Assembly: GCF_932294415.1 (NCBI RefSeq)
Contig: NC_065535.1
Span: 27,622,782 to 27,686,781 of the forward strand
From: Quercus robur
Taxonomy: Eukaryota > Streptophyta > Magnoliopsida > Fagales > Fagaceae
DNA: 64,000 nt
Direction of reading: 5' to 3'
Below the pieces are notes generated by a model, which worked only from the letters and a program-made list of their open reading frames with translations, made no database searches and had not been told where the DNA came from. Shown here piece by piece: positions 32,655-43,253 of this stretch; position 1 is the stretch's first letter, and each line of letters starts with the position of its first letter. The position numbers and the translations under genes are program-made.

Positions 32655-33166
32655 TTATCTAAATTAAAAAATCAGTTTATTTTACTATTCAGTTTATTTT
32701 TGTTACTATTTATGAGTCTCATTACACTTTTTGGTACTATTTATGAGTTCCACGATACTATATCATCTAATTTTTATCTTTATCTACAGTACTTTCAGCA
32801 AAAAATTTTCAGTTTTAGCAAAATAAACAGATTTCAAATAGAATTAGGTGGGGTTTGGATACGGCGTTGGCATTTTGAGTTTTGCATTTTCCTTTTTTTT
32901 TTTTTTTTTTGCATGTGTTTAAGGAGATAGTGCGGCTACTGTTCATGCACTATTCATGAACAGTATCCGCACTATTTGACTTTTCAACCCTTTTCAGCAC
33001 ATCAATGAATCCTGTGAATAGTGCACGAGATTCACAAATCTCACTTTTTAGCAACTTTTTCATTAAAAATGAGTCCTACGGTATTATTCACACATTTAAA
33101 AATTATTTTGCTATAGTGTTTTTAGTTTTCAATTTTAGCAAAATAAGTTCTATCCAAACGGACCTT
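32655..33166. mobile_element. Two adjacent MITEs of the GTTTGG families
   Basis: 32655-32845 resembles the MITE at 41561-41753 (TTACTATTCAGTTTATTTTT; TTTCAGCAAAAAATTTTCAG). 32846-33166 starts GGGTTTGGATACGG and ends TCTATCCAAACGGACC and belongs with 33327-33573 and 36016-36269; shared internal phrases are TTCACACATTTAAAAATTAT and TTCATGCACT. Confidence 0.55.
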
Positions 33167-33326
33167 TAAGAAGTAAAATTTATGTAAATCAATTATTTTA
33201 AAGATCCACTTGAAACTTACTTCTTAAAAAGTTGTGATCTAAGTGAATCAATTTTTTTATTTTATTTTATTTAAAGAATGTCACGTTACTTATAGTTATA
33301 TCAATAAATGTATCTTGAAACTTGGT

Positions 33327-33573
33327 GACGGTTTGGATCGGGCTTCTTTGCGTCTGCGTCTGCGTTTGCCTTTTTTTTTTTTTTTTTTTTAATATGGAGA
33401 AGCGTTTTCTATTTTTTCCAGTAGGTTTTGTGCACTGTTGTTCACGGGACGATCCACAAACCTCTTTTTTCACCAAAACTTTCATTAAAAATTGGTCTCA
33501 CGGTACTATTCACACATTTAAAAATTATTTTGTTACTGTGTTTTCAACAAAATAAGCGGTATTCAAACGCACC
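33327..33573. mobile_element. MITE of the GTTTGGAT family
   Basis: It starts GACGGTTTGGATCGGG and ends GGTATTCAAACGCACC. It shares TTCACACATTTAAAAATTAT and the T-run after TGCGTTTGCC with sister copies. It is non-coding despite short ORFs on both strands. Confidence 0.55.
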
Positions 33574-34640
33574 CTTACTCTTCTTGAAGAGTTGAGATTC
33601 AAGGAAAGAGTCAAATTTCAAAAAGAGATTATTTTCTAATATATAAATTTAATATAATCTTATTTGGCAAAATAGTTTGAAAGCAATATTATTGAGCAAA
33701 ATCGTCGAGTTATTGAAGAGAAGCTATGGCTGTATGTAGAGAAACCAATATTTTGGCCCGCTTTGACTCATTTGAATTCTGTAATAGGAATAGTCCCATA
33801 GCTCCACCATTCCAACTCAAAAGAGGTCACTGCTTACGTAGTAACGTCGCTAGTCAATCTAAATAATTTGATCTTTTTTCATCATGATTCTTGAATAAAT
33901 AATTTCATTCATATTAAAAATATAAAAAATAAATAAATATTCAAGGTCAAGGAGGTCACTGGCTCACTGCATACGTAACGATAGAGTCACTAGTGAAATT
34001 TATAAATTTGTGGCTGCTTGACAGGGGAGATGAGATGACCATGGTCAATAGCACTCAAAATGAAATAAATCATTTCATCTTTTTCGGTCTGATTAGATAA
34101 TTCTTTGATATTAAAAGCCTCCTGAGTTCATTTTGTTTAATTTGACCCTTTTTTTTTTTTCGTCATGTAGAAATTTGCTTTTAATGATTGTGTTTTTTAT
34201 TCAGATCAAGACACCTATTGATGTATGGTATAGGTGGAGATTAAATTCTAAATTTCTTATTCAATCATTATAAATTTTAAAATTTTACTATTTTTTTGTT
34301 GAGAAGACAAAATTTTACTAATTGAGCTAACCGAAAATCACAATTTTATTTATTTATTATTTCATTCATTTTGGGGTGTCCCAAAATATTATTCATTTAG
34401 ACATTATTTTCATAACCTACATTTTCATTTAAGTTTAAATTAAAATAGTCATTTTGATAATTTTTTTCTTAATTAATTTAAAGGATAATGTATTGTAATC
34501 CTGGATTTTCTAGAGTTTGACAAACAAAATAGAGCGAGAGAGCAATATTATATAACATATTATTAGTATTAATAAAACTAAAAGACTGATTCTAATTGGA
34601 GTGGTAATAATCGAACGTTTTCGAGTGTATGGTAAAGAGC
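33574..34640. other. AT-rich spacer upstream of the CAD1-type gene
   Basis: No gene is seen. Two diverged direct copies of a segment with GTCACTG..TACGTA and ATTTCAT..TCTTTTT phrases lie at about 33826-33920 and 33955-34125. Confidence 0.35.
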
Positions 34641-34658
34641 CGTGGAATCATGTCTACC

Positions 34659-34820
34659 TATAAATAGTAGAGTGAGGAGGAGAGGTTGTTTTCATCCTCG
34701 TACTATCTCTCTCTCCATCTCTATCTATCATTCTTATTCTCTGTCAAATTTCAAATAGTAGAGTGAGAAGAGGTTGTTTTCATCCTCGTACTATCTCTGT
34801 CTATCATTCTTATTCTCTGT
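34659..34820 (+). promoter_or_regulatory. Core promoter/leader of the CAD1-type gene with tandem duplication
   Basis: A TATA box CTATAAATAG lies at 34659-34668, 544 bases before the start codon. The segment just after it (TAGTAGAGTGAG, then GAGGTTGTTTTCATCCTCG, then ATCATTCTTATTCTCTGTC) occurs twice in tandem, at about 34666-34747 and 34757-34820. The second copy retains only AAATAG of the TATA region. This is probably the start of the 5'UTR. Confidence 0.6.
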
Positions 34821-34859
34821 CCCTCTCTATACATATATATACTTCCTTCATCAATCTTG

Positions 34860-35155
34860 GTAAGTCAAACAGTCTCATCTTTGCTAATTAGAAGTAGCCG
34901 TTATCTAAACTCTATAATTCTATTTTCTAAAACGACCAATAATTTTCATAGCTGGTTTTGAATTCGATTACCTTTTTAATCATAGATATACAGTGGTTCT
35001 TGAACTCAATACTTTACCATTTAACTTTTTTTTAAGGTAGAGGAGGTGCTATATATATATAAGCTAGAGTTTGTCAGCTGATTTATTTTTATTTGAAGCA
35101 ATATAAGGTGCATATTAGCATATATATATATATAACCTTGATGGATTTCTTTCAG
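34860..35155 (+). other. Probable 5'UTR intron of the CAD1-type gene
   Basis: Strong donor CTTG|GTAAGT at 34859/34860 and acceptor TTTCTTTCAG ending at 35155, with a T-rich tract and (TA)n runs between. It is not coding; inferred from splice consensus only. Confidence 0.5.
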
Positions 35156-35202
35156 TCCCCCAATTATATTTTCCTTTGAGGAAACTGATGCTTTATTGCT
35201 TT

Positions 35203-35946
35203 ATGGTAAAGCAGTCCACAACAATGAGCTCCTTGACAGCAAATGATGATTGTCTTGGATGGGCGGCAAGAGATGCATCTGGAGTTTTATCACCTTACAA
35301 CTTCAGCCGCAGGTGTGTTTATTTATTCTTCTTTGAGGGGGGGAAAGATGATCGAGTAGAGCTTTTCAAGGAAATAAAACAAGAAAAAGCTTGCATGTTT
35401 ATTCATCATTCATTAAGGGCACATTTGGTTGTCCATGAGTTTGAACACCGCCATTCATAACTTATTTTGACATACAAATCCATCATCTTGAATGGGACCG
35501 TCAAAAACATCGAAGCCATCACTACAAGGGATGGGATAAAGCATTTCTACTTTCATTAAACTTTTTATGATCGTTGTGATTCTTGAATTGCCCATTGAAA
35601 ATGTTGGATTTGTTTCCCGAAAAAATATAGAAATATGAGTGGCCAATCTGTTTTAGCTCAAATTGCAACTCCTCCCATTGTTAGTGTAAGGTGGAGGAAT
35701 GAGGTCGCCCATTCAAGACTTATCAGGTGCCTGTGTAAGTTAAGTATAGGCGTCAAATGTCATAAAGTAACCAGTTCTTGATTTGTCTATGCATTAGTAG
35801 CAAAAATTTTACACCTACCTTCTACGGCCTTTTCTTAAATGGCCAATGTGTGTCATCTTTTTTTAAGAAAATGTTTGTTTAAGCATGCCTTGCAGGTCTT
35901 GTTTGCTTTTGTTTTGCTTAAACCCCTAACTATGTTGTTTAGCCCT

Positions 35947-35982
<36 letters not shown>

Positions 35983-38929
35983 AAACAGTAATGCTTATTA
36001 GAACACACACAAAGTACCCGTTTGGATTCAACTGAATGTGACGTTTACGTTTTGCGTTTTCAGACTTTTTTTTTTTTTTTTTCCTGCGCGTGAATAATTA
36101 TATCACATGATTTTACAGTGCAGGGGAAAAAAACATTGTTCATGCACTGTTCACGTACTGTTCATGGGTCTCACGACACTATTCACACATTTAAAAATTA
36201 TTTTCCTACAGTGTTTTTAATTTTTAGTTTTCAGTTTCAGCAAAAATAAGTTCAATCCAAACGGACCCAAAAATAGTAATATTAGTGTTTTAAACTGGGT
36301 TTATAATTATGTTGTTTAGCCTATTAGTAGTCATATAATGTCCTATGAAGCCTGGATTAACGGTCAAGTTCACTTTTTTATACAAATAATTCAGTATAAC
36401 ATATCATGCTGATACAATTGTATATGATAGATTATAAATGGGTACTTGACGTGATGAATACCTTCTTGAAGTACAAGTATATGATAAACAAAAGAAAAGA
36501 AAAATTATATTTGCTTGAAAGATGGATAGCCTTCTCTTTATACATTATGTTATTTGTTGATGTGTTTTTATTCTCTTTGATGTTCATAAAGGTAATGATT
36601 TACTTAAGTGAATGACAAAATGAAAGCAATTTGCTTAATTTTATGAAATATTAAATTTTTTTATAGAGAAGTGAATCCATGTGTTAATTTTTCATATCAT
36701 TAATTAGTTGACAATAATGATCTTATACCTGAGTTCCCCATATGATTTTGAGATCTACAATTAAAAAATAATTGAAATTTGCTTCATGAATTGTGTTTTT
36801 CTTGGTTATGTGATTTTTTTTAATATTATATTCTGATTAATAATTAACTTGGGAAATTTTATACATACAGGGCTGTTGGGAGTGATGATGTTTCAATAAA
36901 AATTACGCACTGTGGAGTTTGTTATGGTGATGTAGTTTGGACTAGGAATAAACATGGGGATTCAATGTATCCTGTAGTGCCTGGGTAAGTGGACGAACTT
37001 ATGCTATGAGTAGTCTTAAATATCCTTGACCTTTACTTATATTTAAAAATAAATAAAAGTCTTAGATATATTCCTTGAACTGATATATTTGTAACTGTAC
37101 ACCAGACATGAAATTGCAGGAATTGTGAAAGAGGTTGGTTCTAATGTTCATCACTTCAAAGTTGGTGACCATGTTGGAGTGGGAACCTATGTCAACTCAT
37201 GCAGAGATTGTGAGTATTGTAATGAAGGACTAGAAGTTCATTGCGTAAAAGAATTAGTTTACACCTTTAATCGCGTGGATGTGGATGGTACTGTTACTAA
37301 AGGAGGATATTCCAGTTACATTGTTGTCCATGAAAGGTAAGTATTCTTTTATGCTACTACATACTCTTCCTTTAGTTTCCTTTACATACAAAATTCAAAG
37401 TTATGGAATAGGACCATCCCTCCCTTGTTAAAATTAATTGTTTCTGCAGAATGTATGAAGCTATCGCTCACATTTGCATAGTATTTACATCTAGGCCTCT
37501 TAAACTGATGCACTTGCAAAACAAGAAGTCTAAGTTCATAATACTTGGATTATGTGCCAAGTCATTTGATCATTTGTTTTGTGGAGGTGTTAAATGGAGG
37601 TTACTTTTAAAAAACCAAAAAAGGAAAAAAGAAATTACATGGAAGTTGTAGATTTTAGTGTCCAGGTAAGGCTTCCCAGGGGCCAGGGGGCCTGTTTTTG
37701 GCAGTTTTGCCAGTGACTAAACAACATACAATATTCTTGTACATTGTTTTTATTTTTTGTTTACTTGGTATCAAAGCCTTTGATAAAGGAAATCAAGAAT
37801 GGAAAATCGACATCAGTATATAAATCTTACTGATGGAGCCTGCATCTATACTTTGCATGCTATTGGGAAAAGGACAAAATTATGATTTCTTATTAAGGTT
37901 CCAGAGTAGTCAACAGCAACCATAGTTTCATGTCACAACTTAGAGCGTTTAGATTTGATAACTTATTCCGATAATTGACCTACTGGCTTTAAGCTTAAGG
38001 GAATTTAGCTGTTTTAAACACAGATTAAGCATATCAGTTTTGGTCATGAATATACAGGTACTGCTTCAGGATACCTGACAACTATCCATTGGCTTCAGCA
38101 GCTCCTTTGCTATGTGCTGGAATTACTGTATATGCTCCTATGGTGCGCCACAAGATGAACCAACCCGGTAAATCTCTAGGAGTGATTGGGCTTGGAGGTC
38201 TTGGTCACATGGCAGTGAAGTTTGGGAAGGCTTTTGGGTTGAATGTAACAATTTTCAGCACTAGCTTATCCAAGAAACAGGAAGCCCTGACCTTGCTTGG
38301 TGCAGACAGATTTGTACTCTCGGCTGATCAAGAGCAGATAGAGGTAAATTTATACAATAAATCTTCTTAAAAAGCATTTGTTTCCCTGTTCACATAAGCA
38401 CTATTGAAATCAATAACCTATCTTCAGGTTCTGTCAGATTGATGGTTATCTGGTTTTTGCAGGCCCTGGCTAAGTCATTTGACTTCATAATTGATACAGC
38501 ATCTGGTGTTCACTCACTTGATCCATACATTTCGCTGTTGAAAACTGCTGGTGTTCTAGTCCTAGTAGGTTTCCCAAGTGAAGCCAAATTCAGTCCTGCA
38601 ATCCTTAATCTAGGTACTATGACAATTTTTGGATTTGAAGAGTTTCATGAACTCTTTTAGTTAGACAATGTTACCTTTCCAGGTTTTGAACACAACAATT
38701 TTAATGAACTGCATGCATTGACCTTTTTGCAGGTATGAAAACCATTTCTGGTAGTATAGTAGGTGGTACGAAGGTGACCCAAGAAATGATAGACTTCTGT
38801 GCTGCTCACAAAATTTACCCAAACATAGAAGTAATTCCAATTCAGTATGCAAATGAAGCTCTTGAGAGGCTAATAAAGAAAGATGTGAAGTACAGGTTTG
38901 TGATTGATATCGAGAACTCCCTAAAATGA
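35203..38929 (+). CDS. CAD1: CAD1-class cinnamyl alcohol dehydrogenase-like enzyme, six exons
   Basis: Exons 35203-35312, 36871-36984, 37106-37336, 38058-38343, 38463-38613 and 38733-38929, all with GT..AG introns, sum to exactly 363 codons (362 residues). An in-frame ATG at 35224 would give 355. It is a zinc-dependent medium-chain dehydrogenase using NADP(H) to interconvert aldehydes and alcohols; the CAD1 class is a side branch from the main lignin CADs and its substrate is uncertain. Visible residues: catalytic-zinc Cys in [18 protein letters not shown], the structural-zinc cysteines in [16 protein letters not shown], the catalytic Cys in [11 protein letters not shown], and the nucleotide-binding loop [17 protein letters not shown]. 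It ends [12 protein letters not shown]. The usual CHSD/CHTD segment is CYGD, close to the CYAD I recall for CAD1-class proteins. No frame damage is seen. A TATA box and leader intron lie upstream. Confidence 0.9.
36016..36269. mobile_element. MITE of the GTTTGGAT family in intron 1 of the CAD1-type gene
   Basis: It starts TACCCGTTTGGATTCAACTG and ends AGTTCAATCCAAACGGACCC, i.e. terminal inverted repeats, with the shared interior TTCACACATTTAAAAATTAT. A T-run of about 30 bp at 35948-35979 precedes it in the same intron. Confidence 0.6.
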
Positions 38930-41260
38930 AACTGCTAGAGAAACAAGGAATTCTTCTTCCCAATATGTATGTTCATATGGATCACATATTGATACTCGTA
39001 AAGCGTACTGTGATTGGCAAGTCTTCCTTGTTGGATGGTGGGCATTTACTTCCATCAAAAAGCACCTGGTGTTGATCTTCTACATCCTGCAAGTGTCTAA
39101 CTAGCCTGAAATTACTGAAGGGTTGTTGAGTAGTGTTGTGACAGATAGTTTAATAAAAATGATGAGTATAGAATTTTAAATTACAATCCTTTCATATTTT
39201 TATCCTGTAGTCAACCTTAGCCATTAGTATTTAATTTACTTGAATGAGGGAGCGGTATGAGTTGTATTATTATTTTTTTAATTTCTTAATGAAATTCCCT
39301 TGCATTAAGGTCCATTTTCATTTTGTGGAATCATGACTTTCAAAGAATGAGAAGCTTTGGCTGAAAAGATCACAGGTTGCTTCACAATAACAGTAAAAAG
39401 CCTTTAATAAAACAGGTGGTTACTTTCTATGGTGAGATCCGTGCAATCATGATTAGCTCGAATTACCTAATTTTAGAAGAAGAAAAAAAGTATTGAATCT
39501 GTACAGACCAGTCAGCCATGACCCAAGCTTCTAAATTTGCATACAGTTCATACTCCATGATCGGAAAAATTCATGAGAATTGAGAAATTCTCCTACCCGC
39601 CAAAGAGCTAAGAAGTAAAAGCATTGCCCTGCTCATGGTTCTAACTGCTGGGCGAAACATGTGACTTTCTGATCTCGTCTCACCATTTATATTTTATAGA
39701 TCGGAAGGTTTACCTTACGTGACGGGTTCTGTGGCAAGGTTCTGTGGCATCATGCAAGGTTCACCTAGCCCTTTGTTTTACACTTTTACTGGATGCCTAA
39801 ATTGGCTGCCAGAAATCTCTCCCTCTCTCCTTTGATGGGGTTAGAAGGTATTCGCCTCTTGGTCCAGTGATAGACAAATATTATCAATATGTTTGAATTT
39901 TCACTAAATCATTTGCAATTTGTCTTACTTCATAAGGATATGCTGTACTACTTGAAATTGAAACAAATCCTTGGCTTCATATCAATATTAATATACAAGA
40001 GAAAATCTATTTTCTTTAGTTTGGTAGAGCTGCTTAACTACTATGAGAAAATCCCTGGGCATTTCTAAGTAAAAAGTCGTCTAAAAATGCATAAGCTACT
40101 TCTCAAAATTGGCAAAAAGATAAAAGCACCTTTGCTTAGCTGGGAAACTATTATTTACTTCAAAGTAATTTAATATTTACATCTTACAGATGACAGGTGA
40201 ATGGCATCCCACAAAAGATAGTGGTTCACAAATGCTGGGAGCTGAACATTAAGTACAAAGACAATCCAGTTATCCACCTGCTGCTGTGTCAAAATCTCTG
40301 CACAGAAGTTTGCTTCCTGATATACTTATCATACTTCGAAAGGCCAGGATCTATTAAGCAAGCTCCTGCAATTGGACAAAGGCACAGGCAATTAGTAGTC
40401 AAATAATGAAAGACTAGAAAGAAGTCCCCATTAGGATATTCCTGTAGCTGTGTTCCCATGGAAAGAGTAGGCGTTAGGCCATAGCAGGCTGCCCAAAGTT
40501 TGGTTGCCAAGCTGGTGGCATGTCCTTAGTTTCCTAACATCAAGATCATCTTTTTCTTTTCACTTTCTCCCGAAGTTGTAATTAACAGAGGATTAATTAA
40601 TTGTTTTTACTATTTTTTGTGTGCTATGAATATCATCTCATGCTATCAGCTTGATCATAATTTTGGCAAGTCCACATGTTTTTGGACTTACCAATTACAA
40701 CTTCTATGGTCATTTATCTTCAATCTACAGTCAACCTTGGCAATTTCCTCCATCCAAAATGCTAGTTACAGGAAGTTTTATTCATGGGTTATGTTTGCTC
40801 CTGTGCCCTAGAAACAAATTTATCCTGCCTTGCTTTTCTTTCTTCCTCTCATAAAAAGTAAAACCTTCATTGACAAGCAAAAAACAGTAGTGAATCCATT
40901 TGATATATATACATGTTTCATCATTTAAGAGGTCTTCCTGGTATATTATACACACGTACAGTTAGACTTGACTAGGAGAAAGACCCTGCTGTCACCCCTT
41001 TCACTAGCTGATTGACAAAAAAACACAAAATGTTGTAACCATTTGTTCCATTCCTTTCACAACCCAACAAAAAGCATGACCAGAAATTGTTACATCTGGT
41101 CAAGTACAATATGATTTCCTTAATATATATATATCCACACCACAAGAAGAGTTGACATTATAGTTATATTAGTGGTCAAATAAGAAAAGACAGCATAGTA
41201 CGTTGTATGTTAGTCATACATTAAGGCTAACAGAAGGTCCTGAGAACTTATCCAGCAAAA
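38930..41260. other. Spacer between the CAD1-type gene and the LINE remnant
   Basis: The first several hundred bases are the likely 3'UTR and terminator region of the CAD1-type gene. Short ORFs at 40197-40854 have no recognisable domains. No RNA gene was recognised. Confidence 0.35.
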
Positions 41261-41417
41261 ACTAAAAAGCACCTTTTGGTTCTTTTTACCTTTGGGTTGC
41301 TGTCATTTTGATCCCTCAAGAATGAAAAGTTGCAATTTAAACCTCCAATAGAATTGTTGTCAACGTAAACCATCTGTTAAAATTTGGATTACTTCCAGTC
41401 ACTGTCATTTTATTTTA

Positions 41418-42175
41418 TTTTTGATAGGTAAGAAAAAATTTATTCAAAAAAGGAATTCTTTATGCAAAAAACATAAAGCAGCCACAAATTACAAAAGAAA
41501 CAGAAACTAATGCACGAAAGAAACGACTCTACAAACAACAGGAGAGATTCACTAGGTATGCGTTTGGCATTGGCTTAAAAAGCTAGCTTTTTTTACTATT
41601 CAGATTATTTTTACTATTATTCATGGGTCTCATTGCACTTTCTGATAATATTCATGGGTCTCACTATACTATTTCAGCTACCTTTTAGCTTTATCTACAA
41701 TACTCTCAGTAAAAAATTTTCAGTTTCAGCTAAATAAGTTGTTCTCAAACAAACACTAGATATGAGTCCCCAAACCCCAATCAAACAAGGTGCCAACAAA
41801 GGAGGCAAGCAGCTGATTGCCTGAACTCTCCACATCCTCAAAAGTGCAACTGTTGCGCTCCCTCCAAGTACACTACATCAAACACATCGGAATCAAATTC
41901 CAAATGTTGGATGAGGGTTTCCCCAACCAATTCTTCCATCCAAAATGAAGATCAATCACCTTTCTAGGGAAAACCCAAGAGATCCCAAAGGCTCAAAGGA
42001 CAAAACACCACAACTGATAGGCCTTCTCGCAATGAATCAATAAATGGTCCATAGTCTCTCCACTATACCTACACATACAACACCAATCTACAATAGGGAA
42101 AGTGAAACCTCTCCTCCTCAAATTATCACCAGTGATAGTGAGTATCCTCCCCCAAGTCCATTCAGTTGCTGGCAT
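41418..42175 (-). pseudogene. LINE (non-LTR retrotransposon) 3' remnant with zf-RVT segment
   Basis: The minus strand reads ATEWTWGRILTITGDNLRRR, WCCMCRYSGETMDHLLIHC and then, in other frames, LIPMCLMWCTWRERNSCTFE. That is the zinc-binding region found at the C-terminus of plant L1-type reverse transcriptases (zf-RVT). It is followed by a 3'UTR-like stretch with TTGATAGGTAAG on the opposite strand. It is 5'-truncated, frame-shifted and interrupted by the 41561-41753 MITE. Confidence 0.72.
41561..41753. mobile_element. MITE nested in the LINE remnant
   Basis: 193 bp, flanked by CACTAGGTATG (41550-41560) and CACTAGATATG (41754-41764), an 11-base near-identical duplication. It starts CGTTTGGCATTGG and ends TCTCAAACAAA. 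Family relatives are at 3566-4065 and 32655-32845. Confidence 0.65.
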
Positions 42176-42485
42176 TTTAACCCCTCAAGCAAGAAAAATT
42201 GCAATTTAAATCTCCAATAGAATCATTGTCAATATAAACCTTCTATTAAAATCTGTTAGTACTTAGTAGAGTGCCAATAAATACTCCAAACTAAGTTGTT
42301 TTTGGCAGAACAAATTAAAAAAATGTTGTTTTGCTACATTTAACAGCTTACAGTTAGATGAATCTTGATTAAAGGATCACACTGACAAAAATCCTAAAGT
42401 TGAAGGTTTTAATTGCAACTTCTGAAAATTGAGGGACCAAAACAACAACCACCTAAAATTTAGAGGAACCAAAAGGTATTTTAGT

Positions 42486-43253
42486 CTAATTATTACTCAT
42501 TAAAAGCATCCAACCTCGAGCTTGGTATAACTTATGTCCTCTTAGAAGGGAGCTGTTGAAAGGTGGTTCTATATCATCCATGGAAAAGTATATGAATATG
42601 GAATCAAGTAAAATTTGAGTTAAATGTAATGGCAGGCTATTTCATAAAGTCATACACCAATATACTTCTTTTTATATGCAAAGAGTCTTGAACCCACAAC
42701 CTCACCCTCCACCTTTTTTGACAAGAGGAACAGATAACATTTAAGTTGGAACTCATTAACATCATAAACCAATAAACTTAAAAGAATCTTGACTCTAATT
42801 TTCATTTTTTTTTAATTACTAAATCTTGACTCTAATCTTCATCCACAACATTGGTCATATCTTCAATGTTTTGCCATATGTTGGATGCGATCTTAAGAGA
42901 CAAGAACACTAACCAACTCCAACTCCAGAAGAATGTTTTACATCAAATCACCACTCAAAGCCCCCTATGAACTTGGTCATTCTAGATTTATAGTATACGA
43001 GATGCAACTTTTGACAACATTTTAATTATGACACCACTACTAAGGTTGCTTAAAAAATTTAGGAGTAAGTTACACAATCAACATAACACATATCTTAAAT
43101 GGAACATGAGCTACAATCTTCCACCCTTTAGATCCACCCGTTCCAAAGCAGGTTTCAAAAAATAAAATATAATGATCAACTAAACTATGAAATAATAAAA
43201 TTACCTTTGTCATCTGATGTACTAAGCAATTCAGTCAATCTTCTCTTAATTGT
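42486..43253. other. Spacer after the minus-strand PHD/Myb gene
   Basis: Probably includes the 3'UTR of the minus-strand gene at 43254-45688; nothing else is visible. Confidence 0.35.

Larger units (their letters stand above)
41261..42485. mobile_element. TIR element hosting a LINE remnant
   Basis: The left end (41261-41345, with GCACCTTTTGGTTC and TTTTGATCCCTCAA) and the right end (about 42400-42485, with TTGAGGGACCAAAA and GAACCAAAAGGTATTTTAG) are inverted repeats. Between them is a LINE fragment with a nested MITE. A 9-bp target duplication was not evident. Confidence 0.45.

Noticed and set aside
40197-40854. Cluster of short ORFs between the CAD1-type gene and the LINE remnant
   Set aside because: No shared domain, no consistent splice structure and no codon-level signal.
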